Positions 44,095 to 52,925 of a DNA stretch of 64,000 nucleotides are shown one piece after another (within the stretch, counting starts at the first letter, position 1; every line of letters begins with the position of its first letter). Source of the stretch: Sulfurihydrogenibium sp. YO3AOP1 (GTDB lineage: Bacteria; Aquificota; Aquificia; Aquificales; Hydrogenothermaceae). Made by a program: the position numbers and the translations under genes. The stretch covers positions 1,385,501-1,449,500 of the forward strand of contig NC_010730.1 of NCBI RefSeq assembly GCF_000020325.1. The letters run 5' to 3'. The notes under the pieces were generated by a model. The model was not told the origin of the DNA, did not search any database, and saw only the letters and a program-made list of their open reading frames with translations.

Positions 44095-44151
44095 GTCAGG
44101 TGAGAAATTCAGAAAATTATTAGATTCTTTACACAGATTGAGAATGACAAG
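44095..44151. repeat. Partial REP cassette, family A
   Basis: TGTCAGGTGAGAAATTCAG is the family A left end, followed by a single degenerate REP arm (AGATTCTTTACACAGATTGAGAATGACA). The right half is missing. The remaining bases to the rmlA start (44152-44321) show only an AT-rich leader and a GGAG ribosome-binding site 9 bases before the ATG. Confidence 0.5.
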
Positions 44152-44321
44152 CAAAGTGACCGGTTTGGAGGAAGTTTTATTTTTAGCATTTACTTGAGGC
44201 TTTATTTTTATAATTCAGGAACCAAGTGAAGAATCTTATAGCTTTTAATTTCCCTGAGATCAATGAGTATAAGTAATATGCTAAAATATAAGAAAAAAGG
44301 CATAAAACGGAGTCTATCATA

Positions 44322-45209
44322 ATGAAAGCAGTTATACTTGCCGGTGGAAGTGGGACAAGATTATATCCTGTTACTATCTCAATAAACAAACATTTTTTAC
44401 CAATTTATAACAAACCTATGATTTATTATCCTTTGTCTCTTGTTATGCTTCTTGGAATTAAAGATGTTATGTTTATAGTTAATCCGGAAGATTTAGACTC
44501 TTTCAAAAAATTATTTAATGATGGCTCTCATCTTGGAATGAACATTCATTATAAAATTCAAAATAAACCAAACGGACTTGCAGAAGGATTGATTCTTGCA
44601 GAAGATTTTATAAAAGACGATAATGTGTTTTATCTTCTTGGAGATAATGTTTTTTTTGGTCATGACCTAACAAAAGTTTTAAAAGAAGCAAAAGAAGATG
44701 TTGAGAAAAATGGCGGAGCTTATGTGTTTGGATACTACGTAAAAGACCCAGAAAGATTCGGTGTGATTGAGTTTGATGAACTAGGAAATGTTTTATCAAT
44801 AGAAGAAAAACCCAAAAAACCAAAATCTAATTATGCAGCTGTAGGGATGTATTTTTACGATAAAAAAGCTGTAGATTATGCAAAGAATGTAAAACCATCA
44901 GAAAGAGGGGAGCTTGAAATTACATCTGTTAATGAGATGTACTTAAAAGATAAAAAGCTAAAAGTAAAGCTGCTTGGTAGAGGTTTTGCATGGTTTGATG
45001 CAGGAACCCATGACAGTTTTCTTGAAGCCGGAGAATTTGTTGCAACAATAGAAAAAAGAACAGGTTTAATGATAGGCTGTATAGAAGAAATAGCCTACAA
45101 TAATGGATGGATTTCGAAAGAGCATCTTTTAAAATTAGCACAACCGCTTAAAAAGACAGAATACGGTAAATATCTTTTAAGTTTAGTAAAAGAACATGAA
45201 AGGAGCTAA
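44322..45209 (+). CDS. rmlA: Glucose-1-phosphate thymidylyltransferase
   Basis: 295 residues. It makes dTDP-glucose, the first step to dTDP-L-rhamnose. [38 protein letters not shown] is the nucleotidyltransferase signature. [12 protein letters not shown] carries the metal aspartate, and [22 protein letters not shown] and [16 protein letters not shown] are typical RmlA strands. It is three bases upstream of rmlC and starts the plus-strand rml block. Confidence 0.95.
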   Translation: MKAVILAGGSGTRLYPVTISINKHFLPIYNKPMIYYPLSLVMLLGIKDVMFIVNPEDLDSFKKLFNDGSHLGMNIHYKIQNKPNGLAEGLILAEDFIKDDNVFYLLGDNVFFGHDLTKVLKEAKEDVEKNGGAYVFGYYVKDPERFGVIEFDELGNVLSIEEKPKKPKSNYAAVGMYFYDKKAVDYAKNVKPSERGELEITSVNEMYLKDKKLKVKLLGRGFAWFDAGTHDSFLEAGEFVATIEKRTGLMIGCIEEIAYNNGWISKEHLLKLAQPLKKTEYGKYLLSLVKEHERS

Positions 45210-45212
45210 GTA

Positions 45213-45779
45213 ATGCCATTTGAAATAATTGACACTGAAATTCCCGAGGTAAAAATAGTCAAGTCAAAAGTTTTTGAAGATGCGCGGGGATTTTTCTTAG
45301 AATTTTATAAAAAATCTGACTTTGAAAAAGCCGGATTAAATGTTGAATTTGTTCAAGATAATCATTCTAAGTCTGTTAAAGGCGTGCTCAGAGGACTTCA
45401 TTTTCAAGAAAAACCTTACGAGCAAGGTAAATTGGTAAGATGCATAAAAGGAAAAATTTTTGATGTGGCAGTAGATATAAGACCGGATAGTCCATACTTT
45501 AAAAAATGGGTAGCCGTTGAATTATCTGAAGAAAATAAGCTTATGCTATGGATTCCGCCAGGATTTGCTCATGGATTTTTAACCTTATCAGAAGAAGCAG
45601 AGATAATTTATAAAGTTTCCCATAACGAGTATTCTCCAGCTTATGACAGAGGAATAATATGGAACGACCAAGATATAAATATAAAGTGGCCATTAGAAAC
45701 TATTGATAATCTTATCTTATCAGAAAAAGATAAAAAACTTCCAACTTTAAAAGAATATATAAAGGAGATAAAAAGATGA
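45213..45779 (+). CDS. rmlC: dTDP-4-dehydrorhamnose 3,5-epimerase
   Basis: 188 residues. It epimerises dTDP-4-keto-6-deoxyglucose at C3 and C5. The cupin motifs EFVQDNHSKSVKGVLRGLHFQEKPYEQGKLVRCIKGKIFDVAVDIRPDSPYFKKWVAVELS hold the catalytic His (RGLHFQ) and Arg. IPPGFAHGFLTLSEEAEIIYKVSHNEYSP completes the active site. It overlaps rmlB by 4 bases. Confidence 0.95.
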   Translation: MPFEIIDTEIPEVKIVKSKVFEDARGFFLEFYKKSDFEKAGLNVEFVQDNHSKSVKGVLRGLHFQEKPYEQGKLVRCIKGKIFDVAVDIRPDSPYFKKWVAVELSEENKLMLWIPPGFAHGFLTLSEEAEIIYKVSHNEYSPAYDRGIIWNDQDINIKWPLETIDNLILSEKDKKLPTLKEYIKEIKR

Positions 45780-46744
45780 AAATTTTAATCACCGGTGGAG
45801 CTGGTTTTATTGGAAGTGAATTTACAAGACAGGCTGTAAAAAAAGGCTTGGATGTTGTAGTTGTAGACAAATTAACATATGCTGGAGATTTAGAGAGACT
45901 CAAAGAAGTTGAAGAAAAAATTACATTTTACAAAGCAGATATTACAAACAAAGAATTTATTGAATATATCTTTAATAAAGAAAAGCCCAATATTGTAGTA
46001 CACTGGGCAGCAGAAAGTCATGTAGATAGAAGCATTTTAGACCCGACTCCTTTTATTGATACAAACGTAAAAGGAACACAGGTATTACTTGATGTTACAA
46101 GAGATAATAACGTTAAATTGTTTATAAACATAGCAACTGATGAAGTTTATGGTGAGCTTGGCGAAGAAGGTCAGTTTTATGAAACTACTCCACTTGTACC
46201 TAACTCTCCCTATTCTGTATCCAAAGCTTCAGCTGATATGCTTGGAAGAGCTTATTTTAGAACCTATGGATTACCATTAATCACTGTAAGACCATCTAAT
46301 AATTATGGTTGGTGGCAGTATCCAGAAAAACTTATACCGGTTGTTATTTTAAAAGCTTTAAGTAATGAACCTATCCCAGTTTATGGTCAAGGATTAAACA
46401 TTAGAGAATGGTTGTTTGTCTCTGATTGTGCAGATGCAGTTTTTGAAATTATAGAAAAAGGTAAAGTTGGAGAAATTTATAACGTTGGAAGCGGTCAAGA
46501 AAAAAGAAATATAGATGTTGTAAAATCTATTTTAAAAATATTAAATAAACCTGAAGATTTAATAACTTTTGTTAAAGATAGACCAGGTCATGATTATAGA
46601 TATTCATTAAATACGGATAAAATAAATAAGGAAATAGGCTGGAAGGCAAAGGTAAACTTTGAGGAAGGTATAGAAAAAACAGTTAAATGGTATTTGGACA
46701 ATTTAGACTGGGTTAATAGAAAGGTGAACTACTCCACCTTATAG
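45776..46744 (+). CDS. rmlB: dTDP-glucose 4,6-dehydratase, extreme C-terminus replaced by IS605 DNA
   Basis: 322 residues. It is an SDR enzyme that makes dTDP-4-keto-6-deoxyglucose. The NAD motif TGGAGFIGSEF is at residues 7-17. HWAAESHVDRSI, INIATDEVYGELG, and the YxxxK pair in NSPYSVSKASADM follow. The end KTVKWYLDNLDW is near the natural terminus, but the last residues (KVNYSTL) and stop read into the right end of the IS605 element. No rmlD follows, so the rhamnose pathway is incomplete in the window. Confidence 0.93.
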   Translation: MKILITGGAGFIGSEFTRQAVKKGLDVVVVDKLTYAGDLERLKEVEEKITFYKADITNKEFIEYIFNKEKPNIVVHWAAESHVDRSILDPTPFIDTNVKGTQVLLDVTRDNNVKLFINIATDEVYGELGEEGQFYETTPLVPNSPYSVSKASADMLGRAYFRTYGLPLITVRPSNNYGWWQYPEKLIPVVILKALSNEPIPVYGQGLNIREWLFVSDCADAVFEIIEKGKVGEIYNVGSGQEKRNIDVVKSILKILNKPEDLITFVKDRPGHDYRYSLNTDKINKEIGWKAKVNFEEGIEKTVKWYLDNLDWVNRKVNYSTL

Positions 46745-47940
46745 AAGGTGTGGCTTCCTGCTTCACAGCATGATGGCTTTTTAGGTACCCATTGCTGGAT
46801 ACGGTCATCCGCCAGAGCATGCTCCACAGGCTTGAATTCGGGTCGCTCCAACCCTACTTTGTATAAGTTTATAGATGCATTTACACCTCTATCGTGATGT
46901 GTCCCACATATAGGACATTGCCAATATCTATCAGACAGCTTCAACTGTTTATGTTTATACCCACATACATTACAGAGCTTAGAGCTTGGATAGAACCTGT
47001 CAGCTATAATGAGAGTTCTTCCATACCAATCTGCTTTATACTCTAAATATCTAACAAATGTTCCAAATCCGCTGTCTGATATTGATTTGGAGAGATATGG
47101 ATTTTGTTGCATACCTTTAACACTCAAATCCTCCACCACTATGACTTGGTTTTCGTCAATAATGGCTTTGGATAGTTTATGTAGAAAATCGTTTCTTAAA
47201 TTTGCTACATATTCGTGTTGTTTTGCTAACTTTCTTCTTGCTTTCTCAAAGTTTTTAGACCCTTTTTGTTTTCTTGATAATGCTCTTTGTAATCTCTTTA
47301 GTTTTTTCTCAGCTTTTAACAGATATTTAGGATGCTCTATCTTGTATGTCCCTGTATCATCTGTTATTGTTGCGAATTCTTTTAAGCCTAAATCTATACC
47401 ACAAATTTTGTTTTTAGATTGTTTTACTTTATTTTTAACATCTTCAGTTTCTACCAATATAGACACATAATAATTACCGCTTTTTGTTTTTGTAATGGTT
47501 ACAGATTTTATTTTCCCTTCGAACTTTCTATGCAATTTTATTTTTATTCCGTCTTTGATTTTCGGAAGATATAGTAGTCCTTTTTCGAAATCTATTTTGA
47601 TATTGTTCTTTACTTTGTTAGTTGTGTATGCCTGTTTGTCTTTTTTCTTTTTAAATTTAGGGAATTTATAGTGCTGTGGGTTTTTGAAAAAATTCTTGAA
47701 AGCTTTTTCTAAATTTAGTTGTGCGTTGGCAAGTGCTAAGCTGTCAACTTCCTTTAGAAAAGGAAACTCTTCTTTATACTTGGCGGGAGTAATTGTAGGT
47801 AGTGGTTGTTTATTTTTTAGAGCTTCTATTTTTTCTGCCAACATTTTATTCCAAACAAATCTAACACATCCAAAGGTTTTAGCAAAAAATATTCGTTGTT
47901 CTTTATTTGGATATATACGGTATCTATACGCTTTTAGCAT
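46729..47940 (-). CDS. tnpB: TnpB RNA-guided nuclease
   Basis: 403 residues, complete. The wedge/REC start reads LKAYRYRIYPNKEQ. RuvC residues lie in ICGIDLGLKEFATI (Asp), VIVVEDLSVKGM (Glu) and HHDRGVNASINL (Asp), with a zinc finger CNVCGYKHKQL...WQCPICG between. TnpB is the ancestor-type of Cas12 and uses an RNA made from its 3' end and the element's right end. Here the last codons (HTFYKVE) are the right-end hairpin itself, so that RNA would read out into rmlB sequence on the other side. It overlaps tnpA by 17 bases. Confidence 0.93.
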   Translation of the reverse strand: MLKAYRYRIYPNKEQRIFFAKTFGCVRFVWNKMLAEKIEALKNKQPLPTITPAKYKEEFPFLKEVDSLALANAQLNLEKAFKNFFKNPQHYKFPKFKKKKDKQAYTTNKVKNNIKIDFEKGLLYLPKIKDGIKIKLHRKFEGKIKSVTITKTKSGNYYVSILVETEDVKNKVKQSKNKICGIDLGLKEFATITDDTGTYKIEHPKYLLKAEKKLKRLQRALSRKQKGSKNFEKARRKLAKQHEYVANLRNDFLHKLSKAIIDENQVIVVEDLSVKGMQQNPYLSKSISDSGFGTFVRYLEYKADWYGRTLIIADRFYPSSKLCNVCGYKHKQLKLSDRYWQCPICGTHHDRGVNASINLYKVGLERPEFKPVEHALADDRIQQWVPKKPSCCEAGSHTFYKVE

Positions 47941-48340
47941 TGCCTTGACTCTTTATGTATTTCTGTATCATTTCCATAGGTGCTTCACCACTCGTAAGCA
48001 GACAGTAGCTTTTAGACCAAAAATGCTCTTTCCACAGATGCTTTCTAATTTCAGGAAATTGCTTTTTTATTATTCTTGAAGATGCACTTTTATAAGCATT
48101 TATAAATTTAGATAACTCTGTTGTAGGTTTTGCTTTGAATAAACAATGAACGTGATCTTCTTCACTTTCCCATTCCATTAGTGTTATTCCATAATTTTTG
48201 CCTATTTCTATGAACATCTCTTTAAGCTTCTCTGAGATGTCTTTGTTTATCACCTTTCTTCTATATTTAACAACTAAAATTAGATGATAGTATAGCAGAA
48301 ATACTGAATGTTTATTTGTATCAAATTTATTAGCATTCAT
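47924..48340 (-). CDS. tnpA: IS200/IS605 Y1 transposase
   Basis: About 138 residues from the ATG at 48340. The HUH motif is DHVHCLFKA, and the catalytic tyrosine lies in the helix IQKYIKSQG near the C-terminus. RHLWKEHFWSKSYCLLTSG is typical. The upstream in-frame extension to 48376 reads through the promoter and is not expected to be translated. A perfect sigma70-type promoter ends 7 bases before the ATG, implying a leaderless message. Catalytic residues are present, so it may still be active. Confidence 0.92.
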   Translation of the reverse strand: MNANKFDTNKHSVFLLYYHLILVVKYRRKVINKDISEKLKEMFIEIGKNYGITLMEWESEEDHVHCLFKAKPTTELSKFINAYKSASSRIIKKQFPEIRKHLWKEHFWSKSYCLLTSGEAPMEMIQKYIKSQGNAKSV

Positions 48341-48347
48341 ACGGATT

Positions 48348-48376
48348 ATTATAATACGAAACTGAATAATTGTCAA
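48348..48376 (-). promoter_or_regulatory. Promoter of tnpA
   Basis: TTGACA (48371-48376), a 17-base spacer and TATAAT (48348-48353) on the minus strand. The start codon lies 7 bases after the -10, so the message would start at or very near the ATG. The IS481-like insertion lies only 5 bases upstream of the -35 and leaves it intact. Confidence 0.75.
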
Positions 48377-49497
48377 GATGTTGTATAGGTCATACCAGTT
48401 TGGGAAAATTCCGATTTTCTTGAATTTATAATATCACAAAAGTATGCAATAGGTGATTTTTTGTTTAAACTATGATGAGGTCTTTCTATGTTATACCATA
48501 GCATATACTCCATCATTTTTTTATTAAACTCATAAACATCTTTTAATTCATAATCTTCGTAGTACATGATAAATTCATCCTGTAATGTCCTATTCATTCT
48601 CTCTACATATGCTTGTCCTTTTGGATATCTTGGATAGTTAAAATAATGTTTTATATCTTTTTTCTTTAATGCTTTGCTAAACTCGCCTAAGAATTCGCTC
48701 CCATTATCTGTTTGTATACCTTTTATCTCAAATGGTATTGCTTTTATTAATTTCTCTAAAAAGTCCTTTGCGTTTTTACTGTTTAGCCTGTCATATGCAA
48801 AAGTAAAAGAGATTCTTGTTTTTACATCCTTGGCTACAAATATATAAACTTTTCTACCATTTACATATTCATGCTTTGTATCTATTTGTACCAATTCTCC
48901 TGGTTTTGTTGGTTTTTTGTCTTTATATCTATCTTTCTTTGTTTTCTTTTTATCTTCTTTCACTATTAGCTTTCCAGTTCTTCCGTTGATTGTGATTCTT
49001 TGCCTGGCGTACTCATGATTTAACTTCCTTTCCTCTTTAAGCATTTTTATTATATTTCCAATTGAACTTGCAGATATCGTAGGAATATTGTGCTGCTTGC
49101 AGAGTTTATCAAGTAAAACCTTTATTTTTTCTTTCCCAAGCTTAGGATGTTTCTTTCTTATTTCTAAAACTAATTGTTTATGTTTTTCTGTTATTTTTTG
49201 TAATTTTTCTAATTTCATTCCTTTTTTTGATATATAACGATTTTTAAGAGATACAGGATTGTTATTACTGCTTTCATACTCTTTAATCCATCTGTATATG
49301 GTAGATTTTGATACACCAAAAGCTTCAACTGCAACCTTCACTGAATGTTTTAAAGCAAATTCTACTACTTGCAATCTAAAGATTATTTCTGGATGTTTTT
49401 CCATAACATCATCTAATTCTTTTACTTGTTTTAAAAGCTTTCTTTCAAGTGTATTAATTCTCTGAATGTAGGTAGATGTTCCTAATCTCTTTCTCAT
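48373..49497 (-). CDS. IS481-like DDE transposase
   Basis: 374 residues. An N-terminal helix-turn-helix reads VVEFALKHSVKVAVEAFGVSKSTIYRWIKEY, followed by a helical middle part and the rve integrase core. Here ELVQIDTKHEYVNG (Asp), GIQTDNGSEFLGEFS (Asp) and QAYVERMNRTLQDEF (Glu) give the DDE triad. WYNIERPHHSLNKKSPI is the typical C-terminal signature. The frame passes through the element's own end: the final codons and TGA lie in target DNA, inside the tnpA promoter's -35. Confidence 0.9.
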   Translation of the reverse strand: MRKRLGTSTYIQRINTLERKLLKQVKELDDVMEKHPEIIFRLQVVEFALKHSVKVAVEAFGVSKSTIYRWIKEYESSNNNPVSLKNRYISKKGMKLEKLQKITEKHKQLVLEIRKKHPKLGKEKIKVLLDKLCKQHNIPTISASSIGNIIKMLKEERKLNHEYARQRITINGRTGKLIVKEDKKKTKKDRYKDKKPTKPGELVQIDTKHEYVNGRKVYIFVAKDVKTRISFTFAYDRLNSKNAKDFLEKLIKAIPFEIKGIQTDNGSEFLGEFSKALKKKDIKHYFNYPRYPKGQAYVERMNRTLQDEFIMYYEDYELKDVYEFNKKMMEYMLWYNIERPHHSLNKKSPIAYFCDIINSRKSEFSQTGMTYTTS

Positions 49498-49567
49498 CTT
49501 TATCCCCCGATTTTCATAATTTTAAATTCTTATATTATATTTTCCCATATTTCTTTTAGCTTATACA
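48382..49567 (-). mobile_element. IS481-like insertion sequence
   Basis: The 1186-bp element has ends that both start TGTATA and share TGGGAAAAT about 16 bases further in (48382 rightwards and 49567 leftwards), an imperfect terminal inverted repeat. The 5-bp target repeat GATGT lies at 48377-48381 and 49568-49572. It sits between the left hairpin and tnpA of the IS605 element. Confidence 0.85.
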
Positions 49568-49743
49568 GATGTTTTAGCAATTCATCCCCACCTTATAGAA
49601 TGTGGGAACTTCTTGCTATAATTGTGTTAAACTATCTAAAATCTTTTTGGGAAAAGGTTTATAAATGATTGTGGGTTATATAATAGAACAAGGTAATTAT
49701 TTCTTACTTGTTAGTCTAAAGGACTTGAAAATCTGAAAATCTG

Positions 49744-50916
49744 TTAGCCTTGTTTTATGGCACTATAATAATTTTCAGCAATTCCAAACATGAGAAAATA
49801 CAAAGGTAAAATTGCATCCCACATACCGCTAAATATTCCACCTACAAGAAAATATGCAGGAAAAACTATGAATGGTAGCCCTATGATTTGATTAAATTCA
49901 GAAAGTTTTACAGTAATGGCAAACTTAAAAAATCTATACATTAAAAATATTATTCCAATTAAACCTATCAAGCCAATATTTATAAGTTCAGAGATTAAAA
50001 AAATTGATTCATAAGACCTTCCAACCGGTGATGGTGGCTCTAATCTTTCTCCCGCTGCATACCCATGACCTATTAGCAGAGGAAGAATATTTCCATTTTC
50101 AATATCTTTTTTTATAACTTCTATTCCTTTCTTTCCAATTTCCCATCTTAAACTTGAAAATTCGTTTAATTGTTGATCAGTTAGCTCTTTTCCTTGAATT
50201 AAATGTATAACCATATTTTTATGCCTTGGAAATTTTTCAAATGCGTAAAATACACCTACAATAGTAATAATTATAAAGGTTGAAATTAATCCATAAACCC
50301 ATTTTTTACTAACATTTGTAATTCTAATAATAATGACAAAATATAATATATACGCAAATATTAATCCAATCATTGGATTTCTCTTGCCAGAAAAAAACAC
50401 CAAGAATGTAAAAACTAAGAATAAAACAAAAAATAGATATTTCCATCGTTTTTTATTTTCCAATAAAAATAACGTAAAAGCTGATAGGCTTCCTAAGGTA
50501 AAAATAATCCCTATTTCAAACTCTCCGCCCCAAATCGGCTTTAATACACCATTAAAATAGTAATAAGTAGTAACAATCGCTTCTACCGTGCAAAATAAAA
50601 CTATTGTGTAATTTACCTTTTTAAACAGCTCATATGATGGCGTGAATAAATCTTTTGCAAAGTATGTAATGTTAAAAAACGTCTGATTTAGTGCTCCTGT
50701 TATTTCGTGTGGTTTGCCATAGATTGCCGAGCTTAAAATAGACGGCGTAATTATCATAAAAAGTGGTATCTTTAAACGTCCATTTAATTTTATTTGTCTT
50801 TTTGCAATTAAGTATATTTCATATAGAAGAAATAAAATTAAGACTCCTGTAAATACAGAGATTGATAAATAAGCTGATGCAAACATAATTATCAGCCAGT
50901 TTTCTTTATTTTTCAT
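49744..50916 (-). CDS. O-antigen polymerase/ligase family membrane protein
   Basis: 390 residues with about 10-12 membrane helices. A large loop (about 235-310: FEKFPRHKNMVIHLIQGKELTDQQLNEFSSLRWEIGKKGIEVI...GHGYAAGERLEPPSPVGRSYESIFLISELINIGLIGL) has the layout of the Wzy/WaaL (O-antigen_lig) family. The protein either polymerises O-units or ligates them to lipid A core. Sequence alone does not decide between the two roles. Preceded by a gap to the right with a REP-like cassette. Confidence 0.75.
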   Translation of the reverse strand: MKNKENWLIIMFASAYLSISVFTGVLILFLLYEIYLIAKRQIKLNGRLKIPLFMIITPSILSSAIYGKPHEITGALNQTFFNITYFAKDLFTPSYELFKKVNYTIVLFCTVEAIVTTYYYFNGVLKPIWGGEFEIGIIFTLGSLSAFTLFLLENKKRWKYLFFVLFLVFTFLVFFSGKRNPMIGLIFAYILYFVIIIRITNVSKKWVYGLISTFIIITIVGVFYAFEKFPRHKNMVIHLIQGKELTDQQLNEFSSLRWEIGKKGIEVIKKDIENGNILPLLIGHGYAAGERLEPPSPVGRSYESIFLISELINIGLIGLIGIIFLMYRFFKFAITVKLSEFNQIIGLPFIVFPAYFLVGGIFSGMWDAILPLYFLMFGIAENYYSAIKQG

Positions 50917-51079
50917 TTTTCCTCCGATTTATATTAAAAGTTTTAAAAAAATATAAGCTTGATAAAAATTTTTTTTGTTATTTGATTCACTATATCCATT
51001 ATACCTAAACACAGAAGACGACATTTTTTAAATTTTGATAATTTAATTGTTTTTATTTATATTCAAACCTATACTTTAA

Positions 51080-51293
51080 GTGAGAAATTGGTAAATCTTG
51101 TAAAATTCATCAAGAGATGTTTCGGACAAAAGTTCTGAGGATGAGTAAAGAGTAATGGGTAGTTAAATAGATGTCTCACGTCTCACCTTTTACGTACGGG
51201 CAATTTATGAATTGCCTCAACATACAAACCTCTAACTTATTCTCTTCTTACAGCCGAGAGAAGATTCTCATATCTTTATTGAATTTCTTACCC
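51080..51293. repeat. Degenerate REP cassette, family A, with a GGCAATT palindrome
   Basis: The left end is AAGTGAGAAATTGG and the right end TTGAATTTCTTACCC. Inside are a worn REP arm (near 51125), the palindrome GGCAATTTATGAATTGCC (51199-51216) and a second arm ending AGATTCTC. A related palindrome is found in the family B cassette at 24434. No clear flanking duplication is visible. Confidence 0.55.
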
Positions 51294-51495
51294 GATGTAT
51301 GATTTATTTTATGAATACGGTTTTATCTCTTTAATATAATGTCAATTATATTAAAAAATGTAGATTAAAATTTAAAGTGTAAATAATAATTGACAAAATT
51401 TATTCATTTATGATAACAAAAATCATTATGATAAAATAATACTTTAAGGATAATGATAATTACTTATAAACGTTGCGGTTTGGAGAAGTTTTTGA
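51294..51495 (+). promoter_or_regulatory. Leader of the initiating sugar transferase gene
   Basis: Very AT-rich. It holds TTGACA (51390-51395), TATGAT (51427-51432) and GGATAATGATAAT (51448-51460). The last resembles the GATAATGAT(A/T)ATC half of a Fur box. GGAG lies about 13 bases before the ATG at 51496. No clean promoter spacing is seen, so this is only a candidate regulatory region. Confidence 0.3.
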
Positions 51496-52908
51496 ATGAA
51501 AAAAATTTTAAAAATAATCCTTTTACTTGTGTTTGATTTATCTGCATATTATCTGTCTTTGTATTTAGCATTTTTAACAAGAAAGTTTTTATCCGTCAGT
51601 ATTCTAAAAGATATTGATTACAATTATACTTTTAGCTATCTTCTAAGTTTTTGGTGGATACCAATTATTTTTCTATTTTTCCTGTGGTATGAAAAATTAT
51701 ATACAAAAAACTATCCATTTTGGGATGAGATCAAACAAATTATACGAGCTATTAGTTTTTCTATTATTTTTATATTTTTTATATTGTCCCTATCAAAACA
51801 AGCTCATTTAGTCTCAAGGTTGACGATAATCTTCTTATATTTCTACTCGATAATATTTTTCCTTTTATTTAGGCATTTTGGTAAAAAAATTTTGTTTAGC
51901 TTCTACAGAAATCCTATCTTAATTATTGGCGCTGGCGAAACAGGAAAGAGTGTAGCAAAAAGTATAATAGAAGACCCGCATCTTGATTTTGAGATTAAAG
52001 GTTTTTTAGATGACAATAAAGAAGGATATATTGAAATAAACAATAAGAAATATCCAATTCTTGGAAAAATTTCTAATATAGAAATTCTTAATGAAATAGA
52101 CACAGTAATCATTGCAATGCCATCTATAAATTCAAACAATCTTAATGACTTGATTAATAAAATTCATAGACATACAAAAAATGTATTTATTATCCCGGCT
52201 TTAAATGATATAGGTTTGTTAAATAGTGAAATTTATAATTTATTTAATGAAAAGATGTTTTTACTTAAAATTGAAAATCATTTAGAATCCGGCATAAATC
52301 AAGCCATAAAAAGATTTTTTGATTTAACTTTATCGGTCTTAATGCTACCTATCTTATTGCCTACCATACTAATTATTGGAGTATTAATAAAGCTGGACAG
52401 TAAAGGTCCTATTTTTTATACTCAAGAAAGAATAGGAAAAAATGGTAAAAAATTTAAGGTAATAAAATTTAGGTCAATGTATACAAATGCAGATGAGTTA
52501 TTAAAGGAGTTTTTAGAAAAAAATCCTGAACTAAGAGAGGAGTTCGAGACTTTTAGAAAATTAAAAAATGATCCAAGAGTGACAAAAGTTGGAAGATTCT
52601 TAAGAAAAACTTCATTAGATGAACTGCCTCAAATATTTAATGTTTTAAAAGGTGAAATGTCCTTAGTTGGTCCAAGACCGGTGACTAAAGAAGAAATTGA
52701 TAAATATTATAAAGATTACGCAATCTATTATTATGAAGTTTTGCCCGGTATTACAGGCTTATGGCAGATTAGTGGAAGAAGCGACACTTCTTACGATGAA
52801 AGAGTTGAATTAGATGTTTGGTATGTGAAAAATTGGAATTTATGGCTTGATATAGTTATCTTAATAAAAACTATTAAAGTTGTTTTAAAGAGAGAGGGGG
52901 CTTATTGA
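51496..52908 (+). CDS. Polyprenyl-phosphate sugar-1-phosphate transferase (WbaP-like)
   Basis: 470 residues. Four N-terminal membrane helices (from MKKILKIILLLVFDLSAYYLSLYLAFL) are followed by a CoA-binding-like domain (NPILIIGAGETGKSVAKSIIEDPHLDFEIKGFLDD). The catalytic bacterial sugar transferase domain then begins AIKRFFDLTLSVLMLPILLPTILIIGVLIKLDSKGPIFYTQERIGKNGKKFKVIKFRSM and includes the TSLDELPQIFNVLKGEMSLVGPRP motif. It loads the first sugar phosphate onto undecaprenyl phosphate. It is the only plus-strand gene after the rml block. Confidence 0.93.
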   Translation: MKKILKIILLLVFDLSAYYLSLYLAFLTRKFLSVSILKDIDYNYTFSYLLSFWWIPIIFLFFLWYEKLYTKNYPFWDEIKQIIRAISFSIIFIFFILSLSKQAHLVSRLTIIFLYFYSIIFFLLFRHFGKKILFSFYRNPILIIGAGETGKSVAKSIIEDPHLDFEIKGFLDDNKEGYIEINNKKYPILGKISNIEILNEIDTVIIAMPSINSNNLNDLINKIHRHTKNVFIIPALNDIGLLNSEIYNLFNEKMFLLKIENHLESGINQAIKRFFDLTLSVLMLPILLPTILIIGVLIKLDSKGPIFYTQERIGKNGKKFKVIKFRSMYTNADELLKEFLEKNPELREEFETFRKLKNDPRVTKVGRFLRKTSLDELPQIFNVLKGEMSLVGPRPVTKEEIDKYYKDYAIYYYEVLPGITGLWQISGRSDTSYDERVELDVWYVKNWNLWLDIVILIKTIKVVLKREGAY

Positions 52909-52925
52909 ATATTAAGAATTTTATT

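Larger units (their letters stand above)
46725..49620 (-). mobile_element. IS605-family element with tnpA and tnpB, split by an IS481-like insertion
   Basis: It is oriented to the left. The left-end hairpin (CCCAC 49587-49591 with GTGGG 49602-49606) and the right-end hairpin (CACCTT 46735-46740 with AAGGTG 46745-46750) share the core CTTATAGAA and flanking bases, as expected for the subterminal hairpins of IS200/IS605. It carries a Y1 transposase and a TnpB nuclease. A 1186-bp IS481-like element with a 5-bp duplication lies between the left hairpin and tnpA. The precise outer ends are uncertain by a few bases. Confidence 0.8.

Noticed and set aside
47009-47470. 153-codon plus-strand frame opposite tnpB
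   Set aside because: It is the shadow of the well-supported tnpB gene, without a ribosome-binding site or known motif.
49663-49737. Short frame starting ATGATTGTGGGTTATATA beyond the IS605 left end
   Set aside because: It has only 23 codons and no ribosome-binding site or neighbour link.
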